DNA from: Pseudomonas orientalis | GTDB taxonomy: Bacteria; Pseudomonadota; Gammaproteobacteria; Pseudomonadales; Pseudomonadaceae | Assembly (NCBI RefSeq): GCF_001439815.1 | Contig: NZ_JYLM01000001.1 | Coordinates: 558,001 to 622,000 of the forward strand | Reading direction: 5' to 3' | DNA: 64,000 nt | In this document: positions 37,492 through 49,025 of the stretch, piece after piece | Layout of the letters: every line of letters starts with the position of its first letter | Numbering within the stretch: the stretch's first letter is position 1 | The notes under the pieces: generated by a model | The model's database searches: none | What the model saw: only the letters and a program-made list of their open reading frames with translations | What the model was told of the DNA's origin: nothing | Made by a program: the position numbers and the translations under genes

Positions 37492-39414
37492 ATGCCAACT
37501 ATTACTCTACCCGACGGCAGTCAACGTTCATTCGATCATCCGGTTTCCGTAGCCGAGGTCGCCGCATCCATTGGTGCCGGCCTGGCCAAGGCCACCGTGG
37601 CCGGCAAGGTCGACGGCAAGCTGGTCGACGCCAGTGACCTGATCATCTCCGATGCCAGCCTGCAGATCATCACGCCCAAGGACCAAGAGGGGCTGGAGAT
37701 TATTCGCCACTCTTGCGCGCACTTGATCGGCCATGCGGTCAAGCAGCTGTATCCCACCGCGAAAATGGTGATCGGGCCGGTTATCGATGAAGGCTTCTAT
37801 TACGACATCGCCTACGAGCGTCCTTTCACTCCGGACGACCTGGCCGCCATTGAACAGCGCATGCACGCGCTGATCGAAAAAGATTACGACGTGATCAAGA
37901 AGGTCACGCCGCGCGCCGAAGTGATCGACGTGTTTACCGCCCGTGGTGAAGACTACAAGCTGCGCCTGGTGGAAGACATGCCGGACGAGCAGGCCATGGG
38001 CCTGTACTACCACGAAGAATACGTGGACATGTGCCGTGGCCCGCACGTGCCGAACACGCGCTTTCTCAAGTCGTTCAAGTTGACCAAGTTGTCCGGCGCC
38101 TACTGGCGCGGCGACGCGAAGAATGAGCAACTGCAACGCATCTATGGCACCGCCTGGGCCGACAAGAAGCAGCTGGCCGCCTATATCCAGCGTATCGAAG
38201 AAGCCGAGAAGCGCGACCATCGCAAGATCGGCAAGCGCCTGAACCTGTTCCACCTTCAGGAAGAGGCGCCGGGCATGGTGTTCTGGCACCCGAACGGCTG
38301 GACCCTGTACCAGGTGCTCGAGCAATACATGCGCAAGGTTCAGCGTGACAACGGTTACCTCGAGATCAAGACCCCGCAGGTCGTCGATCGCAGCCTGTGG
38401 GAGAAATCCGGGCACTGGGCCAACTACGCCGACAACATGTTCACCACCCAGTCGGAAAACCGCGACTATGCCATCAAGCCGATGAACTGCCCTTGCCACG
38501 TGCAGGTGTTCAATCAAGGCCTGAAGAGCTACCGCGAGTTGCCGATGCGCCTGGCCGAGTTCGGTGCCTGCCACCGCAACGAGCCATCGGGTGCACTGCA
38601 CGGCATCATGCGCGTGCGCGGCTTTACCCAGGACGACGCCCATATCTTCTGCACCGAAGAGCAGATGCAGGCTGAGTCCGCCGCGTTCATCAAGCTGACC
38701 ATGGACGTTTACCGCGATTTCGGCTTCACCGAAGTCGAGATGAAGCTGTCCACTCGTCCGGAAAAACGCGTCGGCTCCGACGAACTCTGGGATCGAGCCG
38801 AAGCTGCACTGGCCGCAGCACTCGACAGCGCGGGCCTTGCTTACGATCTGCAGCCGGGAGAGGGCGCGTTCTACGGTCCCAAGATCGAGTTCTCGCTGAA
38901 AGATTGCCTTGGCCGCGACTGGCAGTGTGGTACCCTGCAGCTCGATTTTAACCTGCCGATCCGTCTGGGGGCCGAATACGTCTCCGAAGACAACAGCCGT
39001 AAACACCCGGTTATGCTGCACCGGGCGATCCTCGGCTCGTTCGAGCGGTTCGTCGGCATCCTGATCGAGCACTACGAGGGCGCGTTCCCTGCGTGGCTGG
39101 CTCCGACCCAGGCAGTGATCATGAATATCACTGATAAACAGGCAGATTTTGCCGCCGAGGTTGAAAAAACCCTCAACGAAAGCGGATTTCGTGCCAAGTC
39201 CGACTTGAGAAATGAAAAGATCGGCTTTAAAATCCGTGAGCATACTTTGCTCAAGGTTCCCTATCTCTTGGTTATCGGAGATCGGGAAGTCGAGATGCAG
39301 ACTGTCGCTGTGCGTACTCGTGAAGGTGCTGACCTGGGCTCGATGCCCGTCGCCCAGTTCGCTGAGTTCCTCGCGCAAGCGGTTTCCCGGCGTGGTCGCC
39401 CAGATTCGGAGTAA
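37492..39414 (+). CDS. thrS: Threonyl-tRNA synthetase
   Basis: The 640-residue enzyme has an N-terminal TGS domain ([17 protein letters not shown]), the editing domain with [16 protein letters not shown] and a CRGPHV motif, the class II catalytic core with the zinc-binding MNCPCH and [11 protein letters not shown], motif 3 [19 protein letters not shown], and an anticodon-binding domain. ATG 37492 has a strong AGGAGAGGAGG site. It is the first gene of the translation operon. infC overlaps or nearly overlaps its stop. Confidence 0.97.
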   Translation: MPTITLPDGSQRSFDHPVSVAEVAASIGAGLAKATVAGKVDGKLVDASDLIISDASLQIITPKDQEGLEIIRHSCAHLIGHAVKQLYPTAKMVIGPVIDEGFYYDIAYERPFTPDDLAAIEQRMHALIEKDYDVIKKVTPRAEVIDVFTARGEDYKLRLVEDMPDEQAMGLYYHEEYVDMCRGPHVPNTRFLKSFKLTKLSGAYWRGDAKNEQLQRIYGTAWADKKQLAAYIQRIEEAEKRDHRKIGKRLNLFHLQEEAPGMVFWHPNGWTLYQVLEQYMRKVQRDNGYLEIKTPQVVDRSLWEKSGHWANYADNMFTTQSENRDYAIKPMNCPCHVQVFNQGLKSYRELPMRLAEFGACHRNEPSGALHGIMRVRGFTQDDAHIFCTEEQMQAESAAFIKLTMDVYRDFGFTEVEMKLSTRPEKRVGSDELWDRAEAALAAALDSAGLAYDLQPGEGAFYGPKIEFSLKDCLGRDWQCGTLQLDFNLPIRLGAEYVSEDNSRKHPVMLHRAILGSFERFVGILIEHYEGAFPAWLAPTQAVIMNITDKQADFAAEVEKTLNESGFRAKSDLRNEKIGFKIREHTLLKVPYLLVIGDREVEMQTVAVRTREGADLGSMPVAQFAEFLAQAVSRRGRPDSE

Positions 39415-39419
39415 TTACT

Positions 39420-39965
39420 ATTAAGCGTGAAATGAGACAAGATAAACGAGCTGCACCGAAAGCCCCGATCAACGAGAATATCTCGGCACGCGAGGTTCGG
39501 TTAATTGGGGCTGAGGGTGAGCAGCTTGGGATTGTGTCAATTGAAGACGCGCTTCTTAAGGCTGAAGAAGCCAAGCTCGATTTGGTGGAAATTTCCGCCG
39601 ATGCTGTACCACCTGTCTGCAAGCTGATGGACTACGGCAAATCGATCTTCGAGAAGAAGAAGCAGATTGCCGCAGCCAAGAAAAACCAGAAGCAGATCCA
39701 GGTTAAAGAAATCAAGTTTCGTCCAGGGACGGAGGAAGGGGATTACCAGGTAAAACTGCGCAACCTGGTACGTTTCCTGAGTGATGGGGACAGGGCCAAG
39801 GTATCCTTGCGATTCCGCGGCCGTGAGATGGCCCACCAGGAGCTGGGGATGGAACTCCTCAAGCGGGTTGAAGCTGACCTGCTCGAGTACGGTTCGGTCG
39901 AACAGCATCCTAAGATGGAAGGACGCCAGCTGATCATGGTCATCGCCCCGAAAAAGAAGAAGTAA
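39420..39965 (+). CDS. infC: Translation initiation factor IF-3 with ATT start
   Basis: IF-3 prevents premature joining of ribosomal subunits and proofreads start codons. The product contains [16 protein letters not shown] and the C-domain [13 protein letters not shown]. The first in-frame ATG (39432) has no ribosome binding site, while ATT at 39420 lies 8 bases after GGAG and gives the usual [10 protein letters not shown] start; ATT at 39414 is a second option but only 2 bases from the site. An ATT start is the known basis of infC autoregulation, because IF-3 rejects non-standard start codons. Length from 39420 is 181 residues. Confidence 0.93.
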   Translation: MKREMRQDKRAAPKAPINENISAREVRLIGAEGEQLGIVSIEDALLKAEEAKLDLVEISADAVPPVCKLMDYGKSIFEKKKQIAAAKKNQKQIQVKEIKFRPGTEEGDYQVKLRNLVRFLSDGDRAKVSLRFRGREMAHQELGMELLKRVEADLLEYGSVEQHPKMEGRQLIMVIAPKKKK

Positions 39966-40024
39966 TCAACAGGGCACGGCAGGCCTTCTGATTATGTTTA
40001 TCAACTGAATGCGGAGTACCGAAC

Positions 40025-40219
40025 ATGCCAAAGATGAAAACTAAAAGTGGTGCTGCTAAGCGGTTTCTGAAAACTGCTAACGGCATCAAGCACAAGCACG
40101 CTTTCAAGAGCCACATCCTGACCAAAATGTCGACCAAGCGTAAGCGTCAACTGCGCGGTAGCAGCTTGCTGCATCCGTCTGACGTGGCAAAAGTCGAGCG
40201 CATGCTGCGCCTTCGTTAA
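40025..40219 (+). CDS. rpmI: 50S ribosomal protein L35
   Basis: The 64-residue basic protein begins [20 protein letters not shown] and has the conserved [16 protein letters not shown]. It lies 59 bases after infC and 29 before rplT, the conserved operon order. Confidence 0.97.
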   Translation: MPKMKTKSGAAKRFLKTANGIKHKHAFKSHILTKMSTKRKRQLRGSSLLHPSDVAKVERMLRLR

Positions 40220-40248
40220 TTTTGGTTCAAGAATAGAGGAAGTAACTC

Positions 40249-40605
40249 ATGGCTCGTGTTAAGCGTGGCGTCATGGCCCGTAAGCGTCACAAAAAAATTC
40301 TGAAACTTGCTAAAGGCTACTACGGCGCGCGTTCACGCGTATTCCGTGTTGCCAAGCAAGCGGTAATCAAGGCAGGCCAATACGCCTACCGTGACCGTCG
40401 TCAGAAAAAACGTCAGTTCCGCGCTCTGTGGATCGCTCGTATCAACGCTGGTGCACGTGTTAACGGTCTGTCCTACAGCCGTTTCATCGCTGGCCTGAAG
40501 AAAGCGTCCATCGAAATCGACCGTAAGGTTCTGGCTGAACTGGCCGTGAACGAAAAAGCGGTGTTTGCTGCGATTGTCGAGAAAGCTAAAGCCTCCTTGG
40601 CTTAA
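40249..40605 (+). CDS. rplT: 50S ribosomal protein L20
   Basis: The 118-residue protein begins [20 protein letters not shown] and has [21 protein letters not shown]20 binds 23S rRNA early in assembly and, in E. coli, represses the rpmI-rplT mRNA. AGAGGAAG precedes the ATG. Confidence 0.97.
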   Translation: MARVKRGVMARKRHKKILKLAKGYYGARSRVFRVAKQAVIKAGQYAYRDRRQKKRQFRALWIARINAGARVNGLSYSRFIAGLKKASIEIDRKVLAELAVNEKAVFAAIVEKAKASLA

Positions 40606-40621
40606 GTACCCCCGACAGTCA

Positions 40622-40647
40622 CCTTGGGTTACTCCTGTAGCCCAGGG
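40622..40647 (+). repeat. Hairpin between rplT and the pheS attenuator
   Basis: TGGGTTAC-TCCT-GTAGCCCA forms a stem with one G-U pair, extended by CCT/GGG at the base. It lies 14 bases before the terminator-like hairpin and could be the partner structure in an attenuation mechanism. Confidence 0.5.
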
Positions 40648-40660
40648 TGGTAAACGTCAT

Positions 40661-41731
<1,071 letters not shown>

Positions 41732-41757
41732 TCGTAACGAATCTTTAGGAGAGCAGG

Positions 41758-44136
41758 ATGAAATTCAGTGAACAATGGCTGCGTGGCTGGGTAAGCCCGC
41801 AGGTGGATCGCGACGCGCTGGTTGCGCGTCTGTCGATGGCCGGTCTTGAGGTCGATAGTGTTACCCCGGCCGCTGGTGTATTCAGTGGCGTGGTGGTGGG
41901 CGAGGTGCTGAGCACCGAGCAGCACCCGGATGCCGACAAATTGCGTGTGTGCCAGGTCAGTAACGGCGCAGAGACCTTCCAGGTCGTGTGCGGAGCGCCC
42001 AACGTGCGCCCGGGCCTGAAGATCCCGTTTGCCATGATCGGTGCCGAGCTGCCGGGCGACTTCAAGATCAAGAAGGCCAAGCTGCGCGGCGTCGAGTCCA
42101 ACGGCATGCTGTGCTCCCAGGCTGAGCTGCAGGTGGGCGAAGGCAACGACGGCTTGATGGAGCTGCCGGCCGATGCGCCGGTGGGCCAGGACATTCGTGT
42201 TTATCTGGAACTGGAAGACGCCAGCATCGAGGTCGACCTGACCCCGAACCGTGGCGACTGCCTGTCCCTGGCCGGTCTGGCTCGTGAAGTAGGGGCGCTG
42301 TACAACGTGCCCGTCACACGCCCAGTGGTTGCCGGCGTGCCTGCCGTGCACGACGAAGTGCGCTCGATTGAAGTGTTGGCGCCAAGCGCTTGCCCACGTT
42401 ACCTGGGACGCGTCATCCGTAACGTCGACCTGTCCCGGCCAACCCCTTTGTGGATGGTTGAACGCCTGCGCCGCGCCGACGTGCGCAGCATCGACGCTGC
42501 TGTGGATATCACCAACTATGTGATGTTGGAGCTGGGCCAGCCGCTGCACGCGTTTGACCTTGCCGAAATCAATGGCGGCATCCGCGTGCGTATGGCCGAG
42601 GAAGGCGAGAAGCTGGTACTGCTCGACGGCCAGGAAGTCAGCCTGCGCGCCGACACCCTGGTCATTGCCGACCATTCCCGTGCCTTGGCGATTGCCGGCG
42701 TGATGGGTGGCGAGCACAGCGGCGTATCGGCAACCACTCGCGACGTGTTCCTTGAAAGCGCATTCTTCGATCAGATCGCCATTGCCGGCAAGGCCCGTTC
42801 CTACGGCCTGCACACCGATGCGTCGCACCGCTACGAGCGTGGCGTGGACTGGAAGCTGGCCCGTGAAGCCATGGAGCGCGCCACTGGCTTGCTGCTGGAT
42901 ATCACCGGTGGCGATGCCGGCCCGATCACCGAGACGGTCAACGAACAGTACCTGCCGTCCATTGCACCCATCACCCTGCGTGCCAAAAGCGTCGAGCAAA
43001 TGCTCGGCCTGGTGATCGAGCCTGCCGAGATCGAGCAACTGCTGTCGGCCCTCGGCCTTGCCATCTCTGCGGGCGGGGAAGGGCAGTGGCACGTTGAAGT
43101 GCCAAGCCATCGCTTCGATATCAGCCTGGAAGTCGACCTGATCGAAGAACTGGCTCGCCTGTACGGCTACAACCGTCTGCCGGTTCGCTACCCGCAAGCG
43201 CGTCTGGCGCCGCAACCCAAGGCCGAAGCGCGCGCGCACCTGCCTGAATTGCGTCGTCTGCTGGTCGCTCGTGGCTATCAGGAAGCGGTGACCTACAGCT
43301 TCATCGATCCCAAGCAATTCGAACTGTTCAACCCTGGCGTTGAGCCGCTGTTGCTGGCCAATCCGATTTCCAATGACATGGCGGCCATGCGTTCGTCGCT
43401 ATGGCCAGGCTTGGTCAAGGCGCTGTCTCACAACCTGAACCGCCAGCAGGATCGCGTGCGCATGTTCGAAAGCGGCCTGCGTTTCGTCGGCCAACTCGAT
43501 GACTTGAAGCAAGAGCCAATGCTGGCCGGTGTGGTCTGCGGTAGCCGCCTGCCGGAAGGCTGGGCACAGGGCCGCGACGCCGTGGACTTCTTTGACGTCA
43601 AAGCCGACGTGGAAGCGGTGCTGGGCTTTGCCGGAGCGCTGGACGCCTTCACTTTCGTGCCAGGCAAACACCCGGCGCTGCATCCAGGTCAGACGGCGCG
43701 CATCGAACGCGAAGGGCGTTTGGTCGGCTTCGTCGGTGCCATTCACCCGGAACTGTCGAAAACCCTGGGTCTGGACCGTCCAGTCTTCGTTTTCGAGCTG
43801 GTTCTGGCTGAAGTTGCATCGGGCAAGATGCCTAAATTCAGCGAGTTGTCGCGCTTCCCTGAAGTACGTCGTGACCTGGCCCTGATCGCCGACCGTGAAG
43901 TGGCCGCCACTGCCGTTCTGGAGGTAATCCGTGAAAATGCAGGGGAATGGCTGACGGACCTCAGGCTATTTGACGTCTATCAGGGTAAAGGCATTGATCC
44001 GCATAGAAAAAGCCTTGCAGTTGGCTTGACCTGGCAGCATCCATCGCGCACTCTTAATGACGATGAGGTGAATACCACGACACAAAATATCCTCACCTCG
44101 CTCGAACAAAGGTTGAACGCCACGTTAAGGAAGTGA
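41758..44136 (+). CDS. pheT: Phenylalanyl-tRNA synthetase beta subunit
   Basis: The 792-residue subunit has an N-terminal tRNA-binding (EMAP-like) domain at about residues 39-150 (VVVGEVLSTEQHPDADKLRV), the B3/B4 editing domain (DAAVDITNYVMLELGQPLHA), a B5 domain, the catalytic-like core and the C-terminal anticodon-binding domain (SRFPEVRRDLALIADREV). AGGAGAG precedes the ATG. ihfA starts 3 bases after the stop. Confidence 0.97.
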   Translation: MKFSEQWLRGWVSPQVDRDALVARLSMAGLEVDSVTPAAGVFSGVVVGEVLSTEQHPDADKLRVCQVSNGAETFQVVCGAPNVRPGLKIPFAMIGAELPGDFKIKKAKLRGVESNGMLCSQAELQVGEGNDGLMELPADAPVGQDIRVYLELEDASIEVDLTPNRGDCLSLAGLAREVGALYNVPVTRPVVAGVPAVHDEVRSIEVLAPSACPRYLGRVIRNVDLSRPTPLWMVERLRRADVRSIDAAVDITNYVMLELGQPLHAFDLAEINGGIRVRMAEEGEKLVLLDGQEVSLRADTLVIADHSRALAIAGVMGGEHSGVSATTRDVFLESAFFDQIAIAGKARSYGLHTDASHRYERGVDWKLAREAMERATGLLLDITGGDAGPITETVNEQYLPSIAPITLRAKSVEQMLGLVIEPAEIEQLLSALGLAISAGGEGQWHVEVPSHRFDISLEVDLIEELARLYGYNRLPVRYPQARLAPQPKAEARAHLPELRRLLVARGYQEAVTYSFIDPKQFELFNPGVEPLLLANPISNDMAAMRSSLWPGLVKALSHNLNRQQDRVRMFESGLRFVGQLDDLKQEPMLAGVVCGSRLPEGWAQGRDAVDFFDVKADVEAVLGFAGALDAFTFVPGKHPALHPGQTARIEREGRLVGFVGAIHPELSKTLGLDRPVFVFELVLAEVASGKMPKFSELSRFPEVRRDLALIADREVAATAVLEVIRENAGEWLTDLRLFDVYQGKGIDPHRKSLAVGLTWQHPSRTLNDDEVNTTTQNILTSLEQRLNATLRK

Positions 44137-44139
44137 CGT

Positions 44140-44442
44140 ATGGGGGCTTTGACGAAAGCTGAGATGGCGGAACGTCTGTACGAAGAGTTGGGTCTGAACA
44201 AGCGCGAGGCCAAGGAATTGGTCGAGCTGTTTTTTGAAGAGATCAGGCACGCTCTGGAAGACAACGAACAGGTCAAATTGTCCGGTTTCGGCAATTTTGA
44301 CCTGCGGGACAAACGCCAGCGGCCTGGCCGCAATCCAAAAACGGGAGAAGAAATCCCGATCACGGCTCGCCGTGTGGTCACCTTTCGTCCAGGGCAGAAG
44401 TTGAAGGCCCGAGTTGAGGCTTATGCTGGAACCAAGTCATAA
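44140..44442 (+). CDS. ihfA: Integration host factor subunit alpha
   Basis: IHF-alpha is a sequence-specific DNA-bending protein that works as a dimer with IHF-beta. The 100-residue protein has [40 protein letters not shown] (the DNA-inserting Pro arm) and [13 protein letters not shown]. Its position after pheT is conserved in proteobacteria. It overlaps the next gene by 20 bases. Confidence 0.97.
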   Translation: MGALTKAEMAERLYEELGLNKREAKELVELFFEEIRHALEDNEQVKLSGFGNFDLRDKRQRPGRNPKTGEEIPITARRVVTFRPGQKLKARVEAYAGTKS

Positions 44443-44779
44443 CGACGAACTACCCGTCATCCCGGGCAAACGCTACTTCACCATCGGTGAAGTCAGCGAG
44501 CTGTGTGCGGTAAAACCGCATGTGCTGCGCTATTGGGAGCAGGAGTTTCCTCAACTCAACCCCGTCAAACGCACCGGGAACCGTCGGTATTATCAGCGCC
44601 AGGATGTGCTGATGATCCGACAGATCCGTGCGTTGCTGTACGACCAGGGGTTCACCATCAGCGGCGCGCGCCAGCGTATGTCCGGTGATGAGGCCAAAGA
44701 CGATACCACCCAATACAAGCAACTGATCCGCCAGATGATCTCCGAACTTGAAGATGTGCTGGTGGTGTTGAAGAAATGA
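44423..44779 (+). CDS. MerR-family transcriptional regulator
   Basis: The 118-residue protein has an N-terminal MerR winged helix ([20 protein letters not shown], then [16 protein letters not shown]) and a short coiled-coil tail ([19 protein letters not shown]) without an effector domain or metal-binding Cys. This short type is always found directly after ihfA in pseudomonads. ATG 44423 has GAGG upstream and lies inside ihfA. Target genes are unknown. Confidence 0.92.
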   Translation: MLEPSHNDELPVIPGKRYFTIGEVSELCAVKPHVLRYWEQEFPQLNPVKRTGNRRYYQRQDVLMIRQIRALLYDQGFTISGARQRMSGDEAKDDTTQYKQLIRQMISELEDVLVVLKK

Positions 44780-44869
44780 TTCAAGCTTTAAAAATACTTC
44801 CACATTTCAAAAGCTTGCGGTATATTCCGGTTCGCTTCGTCAAGAAGCAAACCCAGTAACACGCCTAGT

Positions 44870-44946
44870 CGGGGCGTAGCGCAGTCCGGTAGCGCACTAG
44901 CATGGGGTGCTAGGGGTCGAGTGTTCGAATCACTCCGTCCCGACCA
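44870..44946 (+). tRNA. tRNA-Pro (anticodon GGG)
   Basis: The 77-nt gene starts CGGGGCGTAGCGCAGTCCGG. The anticodon stem CTAGC/GCTAG closes the loop ATGGGGT, so the anticodon is GGG. The T-arm is TGTTCGAATCA and the CCA is encoded. A TATATT box at 44821 is a likely -10; its -35 is poor. Confidence 0.96.
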
Positions 44947-44972
44947 TTATTCCTGAGTAAAATCAGACACTT

Positions 44973-44999
44973 AAGCCGATCAGATAGATCGGCTTTTTT
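44973..44999 (+). terminator. Intrinsic terminator after tRNA-Pro
   Basis: AAGCCGATC-AGATA-GATCGGCTT forms a perfect 9-bp stem, followed by TTTTTT in total. Confidence 0.92.
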
Positions 45000-45178
45000 G
45001 TGCCTGCGCAAAACTATCCGGTGATTTCGTGTAGCGACAGGGCACGCACTTCATGAGGCTTGGCATCTCTTTCTCCCTCCACGTAGCAATAACGGACCCG
45101 CAGCGCCATACCCTCGGCAAAAAAGGAAGTGACTGATGCCGACGAGTGTCAGGCAGGGCTTTTTTATGCAGCGATTAG

Positions 45179-46807
45179 CTATAGACGAAATTGGTTAACC
45201 ATCCGGTTCAGTTCAACCGCCAGCTTCGACAATTCCGAACTGGCTAACGCGGTCTGGTTTGACCCTTCAGACGCCTGGCTCGACAAATCTCTGATACTGA
45301 CCAGGCTCCGATCCACTTCCCGGGCCACCTGCGCTTGCTCCTCGGACGCTGTCGCAATCAGCACATTGCGCTCGGTGATGTCGTCAATGGTTTGGGTAAT
45401 TTCCACCAACGCCGACCCAGCACCTCGCGCCGTGTCGAGTGTTTTTTGCGCTTGCGTGTTGGTGTTGCTCATTGCAGAAACGGCGGCTCCAGTACCTTTT
45501 TGAATGGACGTGATCATTTGTTCGATCTCGCTGGTCGAAGTTTGCGTTCTATGCGCCAGCGCTCGGACTTCATCGGCGACCACAGCGAACCCGCGACCTG
45601 CTTCTCCTGCCCGTGCGGCTTCGATTGCAGCGTTGAGTGCAAGCAAATTAGTCTGTTCGGCGATAGCCCTGATGACGTCTAACACCTTGCTGATGTCGGT
45701 AGCCATCACTGCGAGCCCTTGAACTTCATTTGACGCATCTCCCACACTTGAGACCATCAGGCTAATTGCCTCGACGGTCTCGTCCACCCGTGCGCGGCCG
45801 GCTATAGCCGCCGAATTGGACCGTGTAGCGGCCTCAGATGCCGCGCAGGCATTGCGGGCGACTTCGTCAACGGCTGCGCTCATCTCGTTGACGGCCGTAG
45901 CGGCCATTTCCACTTCGTGGCTTTGTTGCTGCATGCCGGCATTCGCATTTTCGGTTACGGCATGCATTTCCTCGGAGGTGGACGCCAGTTGGTTGGATGA
46001 GTCGGATATAGACAGGAGCGTGGTTCGCAAGTTGGCCTGCATCGCTTTCAAAGCATGCATCAGCCGCGCTACTTCGTCGGTGCCCTGCACCTCTAACACT
46101 TCACTAAGATCGTTTTTCGCGATCCGCTCAGCGATGGCCAACGACCGACTCATCGGGGTGGTGAGACTCCGGGTGTACATGAAAGCCAGGATGATTGCAG
46201 CCAGCGTACTCACGAAAATGAAACCGCCGACGATCAGTTTGCTTTGTTCGTAAATACGCGTTGCCTCTTTGCCGGCATTAATTGCTTTATTGTTATTGAG
46301 CTCTATCAGGTTCTGGAGAACCGTGTTTACGCCATCCGCCCCGGATTTCATTACCTCGGTGGACAGCTTGACTGCATCCTCGAATTTTCCAGCGCCTGTA
46401 AGGGCCAGGTATTGGTCCTGAGCGCCCTCATAGGTGCTGTATTCTTTCGCCACTTCCCCGATAAGCTGTTTGCCCTTCGCTGTCACGATGAGAGGCCGGA
46501 GTTGCTGGATAAGGTCCTCAAAATTTCCGCGCGATTTTTTGACCTCTACAAGCGCTTGAGCTCTGCGATCGGCAGGCTCAATGGGGTTACGCAATCTTGA
46601 ATTATTATTTCGGAGGCTTAAAAACTCTCGATCCATCTTGGCGAGTATCGAAATGCTGGGCACCACGTTGTTTTCTACAAACTTCTCAGCGTCGTTCAAG
46701 CTTGATGCCTGGATGAGAGCTACCACTCCCAACCCAATGATCATCAAGCAAAAAAAGCCAAAGCTAAGTGCGGAGCGTGGGGCGATATTGAGTTTGCGCA
46801 GAATCAT
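45179..46807 (-). CDS. Methyl-accepting chemotaxis protein with four-helix-bundle sensor
   Basis: This 542-residue chemoreceptor has TM1 at about residues 13-34, a periplasmic four-helix-bundle sensor of about 155 residues ([20 protein letters not shown] onward), TM2 at about 191-212, HAMP, and a signalling domain with the tip [20 protein letters not shown]. The sensor has no CACHE motif. The ligand cannot be inferred. It ends NRMVNQFRL without a CheR/CheB-binding pentapeptide. GAAGAGG precedes the ATG. It stands alone downstream of tRNA-Pro. Confidence 0.94.
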   Translation of the reverse strand: MILRKLNIAPRSALSFGFFCLMIIGLGVVALIQASSLNDAEKFVENNVVPSISILAKMDREFLSLRNNNSRLRNPIEPADRRAQALVEVKKSRGNFEDLIQQLRPLIVTAKGKQLIGEVAKEYSTYEGAQDQYLALTGAGKFEDAVKLSTEVMKSGADGVNTVLQNLIELNNNKAINAGKEATRIYEQSKLIVGGFIFVSTLAAIILAFMYTRSLTTPMSRSLAIAERIAKNDLSEVLEVQGTDEVARLMHALKAMQANLRTTLLSISDSSNQLASTSEEMHAVTENANAGMQQQSHEVEMAATAVNEMSAAVDEVARNACAASEAATRSNSAAIAGRARVDETVEAISLMVSSVGDASNEVQGLAVMATDISKVLDVIRAIAEQTNLLALNAAIEAARAGEAGRGFAVVADEVRALAHRTQTSTSEIEQMITSIQKGTGAAVSAMSNTNTQAQKTLDTARGAGSALVEITQTIDDITERNVLIATASEEQAQVAREVDRSLVSIRDLSSQASEGSNQTALASSELSKLAVELNRMVNQFRL

Positions 46808-47189
46808 ACTGACACCTCTTCATGATTCCACTCTATCGGCAGCAAACTGAGCAGCAGCACCCCGTTCATCGCTGCTACGCATTCTATTGCTACGGGCACC
46901 CACGAAAAAAGCCAAGACCGATCGTCGACAGCGCTGTATTGATGGCTGGCGCCCTCGCGTATGAATATGGCGTGCGCGGCTCGGTAAGGCGTATCTGCAG
47001 GCTGACAAACATGGTTCAGTAAAAGTACGCTATCCGCTTCTTGCCTTCGAATTCCTTTCGAGCTGCACTAAAAATATCTCCCCAAAATCACCCCCAGGCC
47101 TGTCCCTTTTTTTTTACCTCTGTCCCGTCCTGAATAAGGTTTACACCTTCTGATCTGTTTTTCAGGAGGACGTAAATTGTGGGTCGTTG
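46808..47189. other. Gap with a possible IS-end relic
   Basis: No gene is supported in these 382 bases. A T9 run at 47107-47116 is followed by TGTCCCGTCCTGAATAAGG and, 40 bases later, an orphan ribosome binding site (CAGGAGGACGTAAA). That layout resembles the left end of an insertion sequence whose coding part is gone. GCCGATAG on the - strand near 46835 resembles a FliA -10 for the chemoreceptor but has no matching -35. Confidence 0.35.
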
Positions 47190-48974
47190 TCAATGCGAAT
47201 GCCGCGGCTCACCGCTGCGGGCAATCACGCGCAGATGCAGAGTCGCAGGCTCCAGGCACCCACCTGTAGAAAGCTGTCCCACCAGTTGGCGGTACAGTTC
47301 CTGCCAGGGTGTCTGGGAAGGTGGGATGTTCGGCGTCCACTCGCGTCGACGCCGGCTCATCTCGGCCTCGTCTATCAGCAGATTCACCGTGCGCGTGTTC
47401 AGGTCGACCTTCAGGCGGTCGTTGGTTTTCAGCAACGCCAGGCCGCCGCCTACCGCTGCTTCGGGGGACATGTTGAGAATTGACGGGCTTGCCGACGTGC
47501 CGCTTTGACGCCCATCGCCCAGGCAGGGCAGGGAGTCGATGCCTTGTTTGATCAGCGCGGCCGGAGGGGCCATGTTCACCACTTCTGCGCTGCCGGGGTA
47601 GCCCACGGTGCCTACACCGCGGATGACCAGGATGCAGCGCTCGTCGATGTCCAGCGCCGGGTCGTCGATGCGGGCGTGATAGTCCTCTGGCCCTTCGAAC
47701 ACGATCGCCCGGGCCTCGAAGCTGTTTTCTGCGCCGGGTTCGGACAGGTAGGTTTTGCGAAACGCTTCGCCTACCACCGACATTTTCATGATGGCGCTGT
47801 CGAAGAAGTTGCCGCTGAGCACGATAAAGCCGGCACGGTGCTTGAGCGGGGTTTCAAAGGGGTAGATCACGTCGACGTTGCTGGTCAGGGCGCTGCTGAC
47901 GATTTCGCCGATGGTCTTGCCGCTGACCGTTGCGCAGTCTTGATGCAGGCGCCCGGCTTTTTGCAGTTCGTGCATCACGGCCGGCACGCCGCCGGCGCGG
48001 TGGAAGCCTTCGCCGAGGTACTTGCCCGCCGGCATGCAATTGACCAGCAGTGGCACGTCCTCGCCAATCCGTTGCCAGTCATCCAGGCTCAGTTCGACGC
48101 CCATGTGCCGGGCAATTGCGATCAGGTGCGGAGGGCAATTGCTGGATGCGCCGAGTGCCGAGGCGACGGCGATCGCGTTCTCGAATGCTTCGCGCGTCAT
48201 GATCTGCGACGGGCGTATATCCTGCAGGACCAGCTCGCAAATGCGCTTGCCGGTGGCATAGGCCATTTGCCCGCGCTCACGGTAGGGCGCCGGGATGCTC
48301 GCACAGCCGGGCAATGACATCCCCAGGGCTTCGGCCAACGCATTCATCGACAGGGCGGTGCCCATGGTGTTGCAGTGCCCAACGGACGGCGAGGCCGCCG
48401 TGGTCATCTCCATGAAGCCTTCGTAATCAATTTCGCCGGCGGCCATCAGGTTGCGTGCATGCCAGAGCACGGTGCCGGAGCCGATCAGTTCCCCCTTGTG
48501 GTGGCCGTCGAGCATCGGGCCGCCGGACAGGACAATGGCCGGCAGATCGATGGTTGCGGCAGCCATCAGGCAGGCGGGGGTGGTTTTGTCGCAACCGGTG
48601 GTGAGGACGACGCCGTCCAACGGGTAGCCGTGGAGGATCTCCACCAACCCCAGATACGCCAGGTTACGGTCCAATGCCGCGGTGGGCCGACGCGATTGCT
48701 CGGCGATCGGATGCACCGGGAACTCCATGGGAATGCCACCGGCATCCCGAATACCGGCCTTGACGCGTTGCGCCAATTCCAGGTGATGACGGTTGCAGGG
48801 GGTCAGGTCGCTGCCGGTCTGGGCGATGCCGATGATCGGTCGGCCCGATTGCAGTTCTTCGCGGGTCATCCCGTAGTTCATGTAGCGTTCGACATACAGG
48901 GCGGTCATGTCCGCGTGGGCAGGGTCGTTGAACCAATGCTCGCTGCGCAGGCGACGTTTTAGCGTTTCACTCAT
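47190..48974 (-). CDS. IlvD/Edd family dehydratase, probable sugar-acid (arabinonate/xylonate) dehydratase
   Basis: The 594-residue Fe-S enzyme has TGCDKTTPACLMAAATIDLP and PSVGHCNTMGTALSMNALAE, giving the cluster-ligand cysteines, then ASSNCPPHLIAIARHMGV. This branch of the family dehydrates aldonic acids such as L-arabinonate or D-xylonate to 2-keto-3-deoxy acids. I start at ATG 48974 (MSETLKRRLRSEHWFN); an in-frame upstream start would add 13 residues. The FAH-family gene precedes it in the same direction by 51 bases, and both diverge from the LysR gene. Confidence 0.85.
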   Translation of the reverse strand: MSETLKRRLRSEHWFNDPAHADMTALYVERYMNYGMTREELQSGRPIIGIAQTGSDLTPCNRHHLELAQRVKAGIRDAGGIPMEFPVHPIAEQSRRPTAALDRNLAYLGLVEILHGYPLDGVVLTTGCDKTTPACLMAAATIDLPAIVLSGGPMLDGHHKGELIGSGTVLWHARNLMAAGEIDYEGFMEMTTAASPSVGHCNTMGTALSMNALAEALGMSLPGCASIPAPYRERGQMAYATGKRICELVLQDIRPSQIMTREAFENAIAVASALGASSNCPPHLIAIARHMGVELSLDDWQRIGEDVPLLVNCMPAGKYLGEGFHRAGGVPAVMHELQKAGRLHQDCATVSGKTIGEIVSSALTSNVDVIYPFETPLKHRAGFIVLSGNFFDSAIMKMSVVGEAFRKTYLSEPGAENSFEARAIVFEGPEDYHARIDDPALDIDERCILVIRGVGTVGYPGSAEVVNMAPPAALIKQGIDSLPCLGDGRQSGTSASPSILNMSPEAAVGGGLALLKTNDRLKVDLNTRTVNLLIDEAEMSRRRREWTPNIPPSQTPWQELYRQLVGQLSTGGCLEPATLHLRVIARSGEPRHSH

Positions 48975-49025
48975 GATGCTTTTCTCTCTTGTCGTTATTG
49001 GATGAGTCGACAAATCGCTGGGGAT

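Noticed and set aside
46829..46842. GCCGATAG on the - strand upstream of the second chemoreceptor, as a FliA promoter
   Set aside because: The -10 part fits, but the bases at the -35 position read TGCT instead of TAAA, and the spacing to the start codon is very short. Not enough for a claim.
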